DNA of 64,000 nt from the NCBI GenBank assembly GCA_963712175.1, contig CAVQGZ010000004.1, forward strand, positions 868,001 through 932,000, read 5' to 3'. The translations under genes were made by a program, and so were the position numbers. The notes under the pieces are model-generated. The model searched no databases and had not been told where the DNA came from. It saw nothing but the letters and a program-made list of their open reading frames with translations. The DNA is from CAVQGZ01 sp963712175. Lineage in GTDB: Bacteria > Actinomycetota > Actinomycetes > Jiangellales > Jiangellaceae. Shown piece by piece: positions 38,219 through 45,902 of the stretch (position 1 is the first letter of the stretch; the number at the start of each line of letters is the position of its first letter).

Positions 38219-39880
38219 GTGAGCGCAGTTGCCAGGGCCGTGCAGGAGACGTGGTCGTCCCTGCGCACGATCGCAGCGAACGCCGGGCTCCGACGGCTGA
38301 ACCTGGCGCTGGCCGGATCGATGATCGGGGACTGGGCCTACGCGACGGCGATCGTCGTGTGGGCCTACGAGCAGGGTGGCGCAGCGGCAGTGGGCGTGTG
38401 GGGCACGGTTCGGCTGGCGGCCGTCGCCATCGTTACCCCGTTCGCCTCCATGCTCGCCGACCGGTTCCCCCGCATCGGAGTCATGGTGGCCAGCGACCTG
38501 GCGCGGGCGGCGATCATGCTGGCCGCCGCCGGTGTCATCGCCAGGGACGGGCCCGACCTCGCCGTCTACGGCCTCGCCACGCTTGCCGCCCTGGTCGCAG
38601 CGCCGTTCCGTCCCTCCCAGCTCGCGCTGCTGCCATCGCTGGTGCACTCTCCCGACGAGCTCACCGCCGCGAACGGGGTCGGAAGCACCCTGGAGAGCCT
38701 GGCGTTCTTCCTCGGGCCAGCCATCGGCGGGCTGCTGTTGACCGTGGCGAGCGTGCCGGTCGTCATTGTCGTGCAGGTGGCCACGTTGCTGTGGTCGGCG
38801 GCCCTCGTGGCCAGCATCCGCCGTCGCCAGAGCACCGTGACCGGGCCTCCAACAGACGATCATGAGGACGACACGTCCGGGGCTTTCTGGCAGGAGTCCG
38901 CCGCGGGCTTTCGCGCCATCGCGTCCCACCCCGAGCTGCGCCTGATCACGCTGCTCTACAGCGTGCAGACCCTCGTTGCCGGTGCCTCGCTGGTCTTCGA
39001 GGTGAGCATGGCGGCAGACCTGCTCGGCATCGGGCCCCAGGGGGTGGGATACCTGGACTCGGTGATGGGGGTGGGAGCCCTGGTCGGAGGGCTCGTGGCC
39101 ATCGCACTGGCGACCCGTGGCCGGCTCGCCACCGACTTCGGTCTCGGGGTGGCGTTCTGGGGGATCCCGCTCCTGCTCGTCACCCTCTGGCCCGGTGTGG
39201 GAGCGGCCTTCGCGGCCATGTTCGTCATCGGCGTGGCCAATCCGGTCGCCGACGTCAACGCCAACACCATCATGCAGCGCGTCGTACCCGACTCCGTTCT
39301 CGGCCGGGTCTTCGGAGCTCTGGACACCGCGCTGGTCGCCGCGATGGCACTAGGCGCCCTGATCACCCCGCTGCTGATCGAGGCGCTGGGCATCCGTGGT
39401 GCCCTGGCGGCTCTGGCTGTACCTGTCGTGCTGACTGTGACGTTCGCCTGGCCGCGGCTGCGCCGGATCGACGTGTCGCTGCGCGAGCCTGCCCACTACG
39501 GCCTGCTGCGATCGTTGTCGATCTTCGCTCCGTTGCAGCGCACCGAGCTCGAGGGCGTCGCGCTGCAGCTCGAGCAGCGCGAGGCAGAGGCCGGTGAGGT
39601 CCTGCTGAGCGAGGACGAGGCTGGGGACCGCTTCTACGTCCTGGAGAGCGGCTCCGTGGACGTGCTCCGCCACGGGAGCATCGTGACCCGGCTCGCGGCT
39701 GGCGACGTCTTCGGGGAGATCGCCCTGCTCCGTGACGTTCCCCGAACGGCGTCGGTCGTGGCCGTCCAGGACTGCGTGCTGCAGACGCTGGACCGAGGCG
39801 CGTTCCTCGCGGCCGTCGGCAACGTCGACGTACGGAGTCGGGTCGACGCGATGGCGGCCAAGCGCCTGCCCGCGTACTGA
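38219..39880 (+). CDS. MFS transporter fused to a cyclic-nucleotide-binding domain
   Basis: Residues about 15-410 form a 12-helix major facilitator of the exporter type (MFS_3-like, with LADRFPRIGVMVASDLARA as the loop between helices 2 and 3). Residues about 430-545 form a cNMP-binding domain: the phosphate-binding cassette FGEIALLRDVPRTASV has the conserved Gly-Glu and Arg expected for cAMP or cGMP contact. The fusion suggests transport activity gated by a cyclic nucleotide or a related ligand. Such fusions occur in several Actinobacteria but I know of no established function. GTG 38219 has a good ribosome site. Confidence 0.88.
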   Translation: MSAVARAVQETWSSLRTIAANAGLRRLNLALAGSMIGDWAYATAIVVWAYEQGGAAAVGVWGTVRLAAVAIVTPFASMLADRFPRIGVMVASDLARAAIMLAAAGVIARDGPDLAVYGLATLAALVAAPFRPSQLALLPSLVHSPDELTAANGVGSTLESLAFFLGPAIGGLLLTVASVPVVIVVQVATLLWSAALVASIRRRQSTVTGPPTDDHEDDTSGAFWQESAAGFRAIASHPELRLITLLYSVQTLVAGASLVFEVSMAADLLGIGPQGVGYLDSVMGVGALVGGLVAIALATRGRLATDFGLGVAFWGIPLLLVTLWPGVGAAFAAMFVIGVANPVADVNANTIMQRVVPDSVLGRVFGALDTALVAAMALGALITPLLIEALGIRGALAALAVPVVLTVTFAWPRLRRIDVSLREPAHYGLLRSLSIFAPLQRTELEGVALQLEQREAEAGEVLLSEDEAGDRFYVLESGSVDVLRHGSIVTRLAAGDVFGEIALLRDVPRTASVVAVQDCVLQTLDRGAFLAAVGNVDVRSRVDAMAAKRLPAY

Positions 39881-39883
39881 GGG

Positions 39884-40078
39884 TCAGGCCCGGGCCAGTC
39901 GCATGGCGCGGCGCCGCAGCCTGATCCGTCGACGACCGTCCGGGTACAGCCGTACGCGGTCGAGCACCCAGTGGCCGGCGTCGGCGTGCCCCACCACGAT
40001 CTGGCGGGCCTGCGACCGTGACGTGCCCCGCGGCAGGGTGAACGTCAGGAACTCCCATCCGAGCCCCGTACCCGTCAC
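39884..40078 (-). CDS. DUF5703 family small protein
   Basis: A 64-residue basic protein: WEFLTFTLPRGTSRSQAR, then HADAGHWVLDRVRLYPDGR and an Arg-rich tail (RRIRLRRRAMR). This is the pattern of the actinobacterial DUF5703 family, of unknown function. Its GTG start overlaps the stop of the aldo/keto reductase gene, so the two are cotranslated. It ends 3 nt from the opposing MFS gene. Confidence 0.8.
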   Translation of the reverse strand: MTGTGLGWEFLTFTLPRGTSRSQARQIVVGHADAGHWVLDRVRLYPDGRRRIRLRRRAMRLARA

Positions 40079-41022
40079 GGGGCGGACACCTCGTCCAAGG
40101 CCCGCACGATCTCGGTGGGCAGCTGGACGTCCTCGACGAGCAGCACGCCGCGTAGCTGCGCGGCGGTGCGGGCCCCCACGAGTGCAGCGGCGACACCGGA
40201 CCGGTCCCGCGCCCAGGCCAGCGACACCTCCAACGGGCTGAGCGCCAGCCCGTCCGCAGCCGTGGCGACCGCTTCGACGATGCCCTGCGCCCAGTCGCCG
40301 AGGTACGGCTGGACGAACGGTCCGAGGTGAGGGGACGCGGCTCGTGAGTCGGCGGGCACGCCCCCGCGGTACTTGCCGGTGAGGACACCTCGCCCAAGCG
40401 GCGAGACCGCGAGCAGGCCCGCCCCGAGGTCGGCAGCAGCGGGCAGCACTTCCGCCTCGACGTCACGGCGCAGCAGCGAGTACTCGGCCTGCACCGCGAC
40501 CGGGACGGCGCGCCCAGGCCAGGCTGTCTGGTGCGCCATCGTCCATCCGAGCTGCCAGCCCGACCCCAGGGCGACTCCGACGTAGCGGGTTCGGCCACTC
40601 GCTACGGCGGCATCGAGAGCCGCCAAGGCTTCCTCACGAGGCGAGTCGGGGGAGTAGCCGTGCAGCACCCACAGATCCAGGTGATCGGTTCCCAGGTGAG
40701 ACAGGGTGGCGTCCAGCTGGCCGAGCAGCGATCCACGCCCCGTGTCGTGTGCGAGCTCGTCGGCGCGCCAGCGCAACCCAGCACGTCCACAGATCACTAC
40801 CGAGTCGCGTCGGACGACAGGGCCCAGCAACCTGCCCAGCACCGACTCGGCCGTGCCGTCCCCGTACTCCGGCGCGCAGTCCAGCAGCGTGCCGCCTGCC
40901 TCGGTGAACAGCTCGAGCTGCTCACGTGCCTCGTGCTCGTCGGTGTCGCGTCCCCAGGTGATCGTTCCCAGCCCCAGGCGCGAGACCGTCAAGCCGCTTC
41001 GGCCCACCCGTCTGGTCTCCAC
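40075..41022 (-). CDS. Aldo/keto reductase family protein
   Basis: TIM-barrel NADPH oxidoreductase family, 315 residues starting ETRRVGRSGLTVSRLGLGT. Asp and Tyr of the catalytic tetrad are in LLDCAPEYGDG and the His position is in LWVLHGYSPD. The tetrad Lys is not obvious: where relatives read (V/I)xTKxG this protein reads VICGRAGL, so Arg may replace Lys. NADPH-site residues near GVLTGKYRGG and the C-terminus are present. A TAGCCT box (41037-41032) lies 9 nt before the GTG start. Confidence 0.85.
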   Translation of the reverse strand: METRRVGRSGLTVSRLGLGTITWGRDTDEHEAREQLELFTEAGGTLLDCAPEYGDGTAESVLGRLLGPVVRRDSVVICGRAGLRWRADELAHDTGRGSLLGQLDATLSHLGTDHLDLWVLHGYSPDSPREEALAALDAAVASGRTRYVGVALGSGWQLGWTMAHQTAWPGRAVPVAVQAEYSLLRRDVEAEVLPAAADLGAGLLAVSPLGRGVLTGKYRGGVPADSRAASPHLGPFVQPYLGDWAQGIVEAVATAADGLALSPLEVSLAWARDRSGVAAALVGARTAAQLRGVLLVEDVQLPTEIVRALDEVSAP

Positions 41023-41031
41023 AGACTCGGG

Positions 41032-41062
41032 AGGCTACCGGTCAGGGCTCTCTCGCTACGCT
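41032..41062. promoter_or_regulatory. Divergent promoters between the reductase and LLM genes
   Basis: TAGCCT on the minus strand (41037-41032) serves the aldo/keto reductase, and TACGCT on the plus strand (41057-41062) ends 7 nt before the LLM ATG. Both look leaderless or nearly so. Confidence 0.55.
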
Positions 41063-41069
41063 CCGCCAC

Positions 41070-42119
41070 ATGCGACTCGGACTCAACCTTGGCTACTGGG
41101 GTGCCGGAAACGACGTCGACAACCTCGCTCTGGCCCGCGAGGCCGACCGGCTGGGCTACAGCGTCGTGTGGGCGGCCGAGGCATACGGCTCCGACGCACC
41201 CACCGTTCTGTCCTGGGTAGCCGCTCAGACCGAGTCCGTGGACGTCGGCAGCGCGATCATGCAGATTCCGGCCCGCACACCCGCATGCACCGCGATGACG
41301 GCAGCGACGCTCGACACGCTGTCCGGGGGCAGGTTTCGGCTGGGCCTGGGGGTCTCCGGGCCCCAGGTGAGCGAGGGCTGGCACGGGGTGCGATTTGCCA
41401 AGCCGCTCGGACGAACCCGCGAGTACGTAGACATCGTGCGCACAGCGCTGTCGAGGCAGCGGCTGCGCTACGAGGGAGAGCACTGGACCCTTCCACTGCC
41501 CGACGGACCCGGCAAGGCACTCACGCTGACCGTGCACCCGGTCCGGGAGAAGATCCCGGTCTATCTGGCCGCCGTCGGACCGAAGAACCTCGAGCTGGCC
41601 GGCGAGATCGCCGACGGATGGCTGGCGGTGTTCTTCGCCCCAGAGCACGCCCACGTCTCGATGGACCCGCTGCGCGCGGGGCTGTCATCGGCCGGGAGGG
41701 ATCCGGCGGAGTTCGACGTCGTGCCAACCGTGCCGGTCGTGCTCGGCGACGACTGGCGTTCGGCCGCCGACCCGGTCCGCGGCTACGCCGCCCTGTACAT
41801 CGGAGGCATGGGCAGCCGCGAGAAGAACTTCTACCACCAGCTGGCCCGTCGCCTGGGCTACGAGCAGGCAGCGGACGAGGTTCAGGAGGCCTACCTCGCC
41901 AAGGACTACGGCCGGGCCGCCGCGGCCGTTCCGCTGGAGCTCATCGACTCCACCTCGCTTCTCGGCCCCGTCGAGCGCATCGTCGAACGGCTGCCGGCCT
42001 ACGCCGATGCCGGGGTCACCACACTGACCGTGGCGGCGTTCGCCGGGTCGATGGAGCAGAGAGTGCAGACCCTGCGCACGATGGTCGACGCTCTCGAGCG
42101 CGCCGGTCTGGCCGAGTAG
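41070..42119 (+). CDS. LLM-class F420-dependent oxidoreductase
   Basis: Bacterial luciferase-like TIM-barrel protein of 349 residues, starting RLGLNLGYWGAGNDV. Features typical of F420-binding actinobacterial members are VVWAAEAYGSDAPTVLSW, IMQIPARTPACTAM, and LGLGVSGPQVSEGWHG. The family transfers hydride between F420 and various substrates; which one here cannot be told. ATG 41070 is set by the leaderless promoter spacing. uppP begins 9 nt after its stop and is likely cotranscribed. Confidence 0.9.
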   Translation: MRLGLNLGYWGAGNDVDNLALAREADRLGYSVVWAAEAYGSDAPTVLSWVAAQTESVDVGSAIMQIPARTPACTAMTAATLDTLSGGRFRLGLGVSGPQVSEGWHGVRFAKPLGRTREYVDIVRTALSRQRLRYEGEHWTLPLPDGPGKALTLTVHPVREKIPVYLAAVGPKNLELAGEIADGWLAVFFAPEHAHVSMDPLRAGLSSAGRDPAEFDVVPTVPVVLGDDWRSAADPVRGYAALYIGGMGSREKNFYHQLARRLGYEQAADEVQEAYLAKDYGRAAAAVPLELIDSTSLLGPVERIVERLPAYADAGVTTLTVAAFAGSMEQRVQTLRTMVDALERAGLAE

Positions 42120-42128
42120 GCGCTCGGC

Positions 42129-42950
42129 GTGGAGTGGCTGCAGGCGATCCTGCTCGGAGTTCTGCAAGGCCTCACCGAGTTCCTGCCCATCTCCAGCAGC
42201 GCGCACCTGCGCGTCTACCCGGCGTTCCTGGGCTGGGAGGACCCGGGTGCCGCGTTCACCGCGGTGGTTCAGATCGGCACCGAGGTCGCAGTGCTGCTGT
42301 ACTTCCGCAAGGACATCTGGCGCATCGCCGTGGCATGGTTGACGGCGCTCGTCACCCCGGAGCGTCGAAGCGACCCTGACGCCCGAATGGGCTGGTTCAT
42401 CATCGTCGGGAGCCTTCCGATCGTCGTGCTGGGAGTGCTCTTCCGGGACGCCATCGAGACGACGGCGCGCAGCCTGGCCCTGGTCGCGACCATGCTCATC
42501 GTGTTCGGGCTCGTGCTCGGCATCGCCGACCGGGTCGGGTCGCACCGCCACCCCATCGCGCATCTGGGGTGGCGCGATGCCGTCCTGTTCGGCTTCGGGC
42601 AGGCGATGGCCCTGATCCCGGGGGTCAGCCGGTCCGGCGCCACGATCAGCATGGGTCTCTTCCTGGGCTACGAGCGCGCGGCGGCGACGCGCTATGCGTT
42701 CCTGCTGGCCATCCCCGCCGTCGTGGGGGCGGGGCTGTTCCAGCTCCCGGAGATCCCCGGGGGACAGAACGCCTACGGCGTGGGCCCCACCGTCGCAGCG
42801 ACGCTCGTCGCATTCGTCGTCGGCTACGCAACCATCGCGTGGTTGCTGCGCTGGGTCACGACCCGGTCCTACCTTCCGTTCGTGCTCTACCGGGTAGCCC
42901 TGGGTTCGGCGGTGCTCATCGGCCTGGGGACCGGGGCGCTGACGTCCTAG
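42129..42950 (+). CDS. uppP: Undecaprenyl-diphosphatase
   Basis: Integral membrane phosphatase (BacA family) that recycles undecaprenyl diphosphate, the carrier lipid of cell-wall synthesis. Both family motifs are present: EFLPISSSAHLRV with the following E-rich region near residue 17, and PGVSRSGATIS near residue 165. About eight membrane segments over 273 residues. GTG 42129. The end lies 3 nt from the opposing M23 peptidase, another cell-wall gene. Confidence 0.95.
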   Translation: MEWLQAILLGVLQGLTEFLPISSSAHLRVYPAFLGWEDPGAAFTAVVQIGTEVAVLLYFRKDIWRIAVAWLTALVTPERRSDPDARMGWFIIVGSLPIVVLGVLFRDAIETTARSLALVATMLIVFGLVLGIADRVGSHRHPIAHLGWRDAVLFGFGQAMALIPGVSRSGATISMGLFLGYERAAATRYAFLLAIPAVVGAGLFQLPEIPGGQNAYGVGPTVAATLVAFVVGYATIAWLLRWVTTRSYLPFVLYRVALGSAVLIGLGTGALTS

Positions 42951-42953
42951 GTC

Positions 42954-44558
42954 TCAGGCCGCGTCTTCCTCGCGCTGCGCACGTGCTTCGGCGTCGCGCG
43001 CTGCCTGCGGACTGTCCAGGTACTCCTCCGGCGTTGGCGCCGACCGCAGCCACACCATGGGGTCCACCGGAGTTCCGCCGACTCTGATCTCGAAGTGCAG
43101 GTGGGGGCCGGTGGAGTCACCCGTCGACCCGACGATGCCGATGACATCGGCCTTCCTCACCTCGTCGCCCGGAAGAACGAGGATGCGCGCCTGATGCGCG
43201 TACAGGGTTGCCACAGCCGAGTTGCCGACGATGCCGTGGCTGACCACTGTCATGTTCCCGTAGGAGCGGTTGTAGCCCGCCAGGACCACGACTCCGTCGT
43301 CGGCCGCGTAGACGGCGCCGTCGCCTGGTCCGAAGTCAGCTCCGTTGTGGACTCGGACATAGCCGCGAATGGGGTCGACCCGAGGCCCGAAGCTCGAGGT
43401 GAGCGAGCCGTATCCCGGACGTACCCAGGAGCCTGTCGCCGTACCTGAGCCAAGACCCGAGATCGCGTCGCCCCATCCGACCAGCGACGACCCGATTGCC
43501 GCGCTGGCAGCAAGGCGCAGCTGGTACCGCTCGATCTCGGCGGCCTCGGCCTCGCGCGCGGCGTCCAGGGCCGCTTCACGCTGGTCGACCAGTGCCTCGG
43601 TCTCGTCCGCCACCAGCCGCGCGGTCTCGCTCGCCTGGGTGGCCAGATCGAGGGCGCGTTCAGCGACCGACTCCGCCCGCTCCCGTTCCTCCCGCGCGGC
43701 TTGCAGTCGAGCCTCGGCCTCGGCCAGGTCTGCCAGCTCGGCTGCCAGCCCGGCGATGACCACGTCTTCGCTGCGCAGCACCGCCTCCACGCCGCGCAGC
43801 GACGCCGCGAACTCCTCAGGTGTCGTCGAGGCGAGGACAACGCTCAGGCTGCTCAGCGGGCCGCCGGACCGGTAGGCCTCCCGAGCGAGGGTGCCGAGGA
43901 TCTCACGCTGCTGGTCCAGGGCTTCTACTCGCTCACCCAAGGCGCGCTCGGCCTGGTCCTCGGCTACGACAGCCGTCGCTGCAGCACGTTGCGCCTCATC
44001 GCGGACGACCTCCGCCGCCTCCCGAGCCTTCTCGGTCTCGGCAAGGCGCTCCTGCGCGGCCTTGAGCTGGGCCTCGGCGCTCACCAGGGCGTCCTGTGCT
44101 GCCTCAACAGCAGCCGCCGTCTCCTCGAGCTGCTTGTTGAAGTTGTCGGGGACGGCTCCCGGGGCTGGGGTGGCCTGGGTCACGGCCGGTGTCAGGTCGA
44201 GGTCGCTCGGCGGGGGCGTCAACCCGGGCGCCGTCGCTTCTTGCGCGGTCGACTCGTCAGCCGGCGGCGCGACCGGCTCGTCGGCGTCCGGCGGCGGGGG
44301 CACCGGCGCCGGGGACGGCGGCGGGGGAACCGGCGCCGGGGACGGCGGCGGGGGAACCGGCTCTGGCTCGGCGGTCGGCGTGGTGGTCGGCGTGGCGGTC
44401 GGCGTGGCGGTGGGCGTGGTCGAGACGGCAGGGGACTGGGTGGCGTCCTGTGCAGTCGCTGGAGGCGAGACCGCCACGCCTGCAAGGCAGGCTGCTGCCA
44501 CCGCTGCCACGACGGTGCGACGCCGACGGCTGCTTGCAGACACGCGCACCCCCCCCAC
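42954..44558 (-). CDS. Secreted M23 peptidoglycan peptidase with coiled coil
   Basis: Signal peptide (RRRRTVVAAVAAACLAGVAV, cut near ATA), then a Thr/Pro-rich low-complexity stretch (about residues 38-110), a long Ala/Glu/Arg coiled coil (about 150-345) like RipA/NlpC-associated or EnvC proteins, and a C-terminal LytM/M23 domain: HNGADFG supplies His and Asp, and GPHLHFE the HxH. All zinc ligands are intact, so it is probably an active endopeptidase or an EnvC-like regulator. The start is uncertain: GTG 44558, 44549 or 44543, with a run of eight G that may serve as the ribosome site of the last. Confidence 0.88.
   Translation of the reverse strand: MGGVRVSASSRRRRTVVAAVAAACLAGVAVSPPATAQDATQSPAVSTTPTATPTATPTTTPTAEPEPVPPPPSPAPVPPPPSPAPVPPPPDADEPVAPPADESTAQEATAPGLTPPPSDLDLTPAVTQATPAPGAVPDNFNKQLEETAAAVEAAQDALVSAEAQLKAAQERLAETEKAREAAEVVRDEAQRAAATAVVAEDQAERALGERVEALDQQREILGTLAREAYRSGGPLSSLSVVLASTTPEEFAASLRGVEAVLRSEDVVIAGLAAELADLAEAEARLQAAREERERAESVAERALDLATQASETARLVADETEALVDQREAALDAAREAEAAEIERYQLRLAASAAIGSSLVGWGDAISGLGSGTATGSWVRPGYGSLTSSFGPRVDPIRGYVRVHNGADFGPGDGAVYAADDGVVVLAGYNRSYGNMTVVSHGIVGNSAVATLYAHQARILVLPGDEVRKADVIGIVGSTGDSTGPHLHFEIRVGGTPVDPMVWLRSAPTPEEYLDSPQAARDAEARAQREEDAA
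44305..44358 (-). repeat. 27-bp tandem repeat in the M23 gene
   Basis: Two identical 27-bp units (44305-44331 and 44332-44358) encode two copies of a nine-residue Pro-rich unit (PPPPSPAPV); a degenerate partial copy lies beside them. Being a multiple of three, copy changes would alter only linker length. Confidence 0.85.
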
Positions 44559-44576
44559 CCGATCATGCAGGCCAAC

Positions 44577-44642
44577 GTCCCTTTGTACCTCAGGAGAGGA
44601 GTTTTCACCAGGGACTTGCGCTGCGAAGAAGTCCCTAGGCTA
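44577..44642. promoter_or_regulatory. Divergent promoter with inverted repeats between M23 and phosphatase genes
   Basis: AGGGACTT (44610-44617) and AAGTCCCT (44629-44636) form a perfect 8-bp inverted repeat with an 11-nt spacer; a third half-site GTCCCT is at 44577-44582. The repeat touches CTAGGCTA (44635-44642), which contains a -10 box in each direction: TAGGCT (44636-44641) for the phosphatase and TAGCCT (44642-44637) for the peptidase. The layout fits an operator controlling both genes. Confidence 0.6.
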
Positions 44643-44647
44643 CGCCC

Positions 44648-45343
44648 ATGCCCACCGTCGTGCTCGTACGCCATGGACGCACGGCGGCCAACATCTCCGG
44701 AGTTCTCGCCGGACGATCGTCGATCGGCCTGGACGAGACCGGGCGGGCCCAGGCCGAGGCGCTTGCCACCCGGATGAGAGGTCTGCGGCCCGCCCTCGTG
44801 CTCAGTAGCCCGTTGAGGCGCTGCGTCGAGACCGCGGAGGCGCTCGGGCTGGTCGAGCCGCCCGCCATCGAGCGCGACGACCGGCTCCTCGAGGCGGACT
44901 ACGGAGACTGGGCGGGCCGGGACCTGGGGAGCCTCGCCCGCTCGAAGCTGTGGCGGGTCGTGCAGGACCACCCCTCAGCTGCCGTGTTCCCCGGTTCGGG
45001 AGAGGGGATGGCCGATGTCGCGGCGCGGGCGGTGCGCGGCGTTCGTGACATCGACCGACGCATCGCCGCAGAGCGCTCGCCGAACGCAGTCTGGGTGGCC
45101 GTCTCGCATGGCGATGTCATCAAGGCCGTGCTCGCCGACGCGCTCGGCATGCATCTGGACATGTTCCAACGCATCGTTGTCGACCCCTGCTCGGTGTCGG
45201 TGGTGCGCTACACACCGCGACGCCCGTTCGTCCTGCGCATGAACGACACGGCGGGGTCGCTCGAGGGGCTGCAGCCGACCCGGCGGCGACGGCGCGCGCC
45301 CCATGGCGACGCAGCGGTGGGCGGCGGGGCCGGGGACTCCTAG
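44648..45343 (+). CDS. Histidine phosphatase (RHG) family protein
   Basis: Phosphoglycerate-mutase-like phosphatase. VLVRHGRTAAN at residues 5-15 carries the phospho-accepting His; the second Arg is in SSPLRRCVETAEAL, Glu in ADYGDWAGR, and the second His in AVSHGD. This MSMEG_4193-type protein is found in Actinobacteria next to DUF3090 and SCO1664-family genes and mshC, exactly as here. The tail after residue 200 is Arg-rich and disordered. The substrate is unknown. ATG 44648 fits the 6-nt spacing from TAGGCT. Confidence 0.9.
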   Translation: MPTVVLVRHGRTAANISGVLAGRSSIGLDETGRAQAEALATRMRGLRPALVLSSPLRRCVETAEALGLVEPPAIERDDRLLEADYGDWAGRDLGSLARSKLWRVVQDHPSAAVFPGSGEGMADVAARAVRGVRDIDRRIAAERSPNAVWVAVSHGDVIKAVLADALGMHLDMFQRIVVDPCSVSVVRYTPRRPFVLRMNDTAGSLEGLQPTRRRRRAPHGDAAVGGGAGDS

Positions 45344-45354
45344 GGTGTGAGCCG
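45341..45354 (+). promoter_or_regulatory. Leaderless-type promoter of the DUF3090 gene
   Basis: TAGGGT at 45341-45346 lies 7 nt before GTG 45354, just after the phosphatase stop. Confidence 0.55.
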
Positions 45355-45902
45355 TGACTGGCGCAGAGTTCCGCCACGAGAACCCTGATCGGTTCGTCGT
45401 CGGCACGGTCGGCGACCCCGGGCAACGGACGTTCTACCTGCAGGCACGCAGCAGCGGTCTGCTGACGAGCGTCGTGGTGGAGAAGACGCAGGTGGCCGCG
45501 CTCGCCGACCGCCTGGAGGAGATGCTCGACTCCGTCGTGCGCCGCACCGGGGGGCGCGCTGCCGTCCCGGCCGTCACTCCCGAGAAGGTGGACGACCTCG
45601 GCCCGCTGGACGTGCCGCTCGACGAGGAGTTCAGGGTGGGCACGTTGGCCATGACCTGGCTGGCCGACGAGGAGCAGGTGGAGCTCATCGCGACCGAGGT
45701 CGGCCCGGATGACTCCGCGGAAGAGGCCGGCGACCTGATGACGATGACCGTCCGGCTGGGCGGCAGCGCCGCACGTTCCTTCATCAGCCGAGCCAGAGCC
45801 GTGGTCTCCGCCGGGCGTCCGCCGTGCCCCCTGTGCACCCAGCCCCTCGATCCGGCGGGGCACATCTGCCCTCGGCAGAACGGCTTCCACCGGCGTCCGT
45901 GA
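45354..45902 (+). CDS. DUF3090 family protein
   Basis: A 182-residue protein of the actinobacterial DUF3090 family. FVVGTVGDPGQRTFYLQA at the N-terminus and the MTVRLGGSAARSFISRA region are typical, and the C-terminus CPLCTQPLDPAGHICPR can bind one zinc ion. The function is not known. Its stop overlaps the start of the SCO1664-family gene. The trio phosphatase-DUF3090-SCO1664 is kept together in many actinobacteria, hinting at one process. Confidence 0.87.
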   Translation: MTGAEFRHENPDRFVVGTVGDPGQRTFYLQARSSGLLTSVVVEKTQVAALADRLEEMLDSVVRRTGGRAAVPAVTPEKVDDLGPLDVPLDEEFRVGTLAMTWLADEEQVELIATEVGPDDSAEEAGDLMTMTVRLGGSAARSFISRARAVVSAGRPPCPLCTQPLDPAGHICPRQNGFHRRP

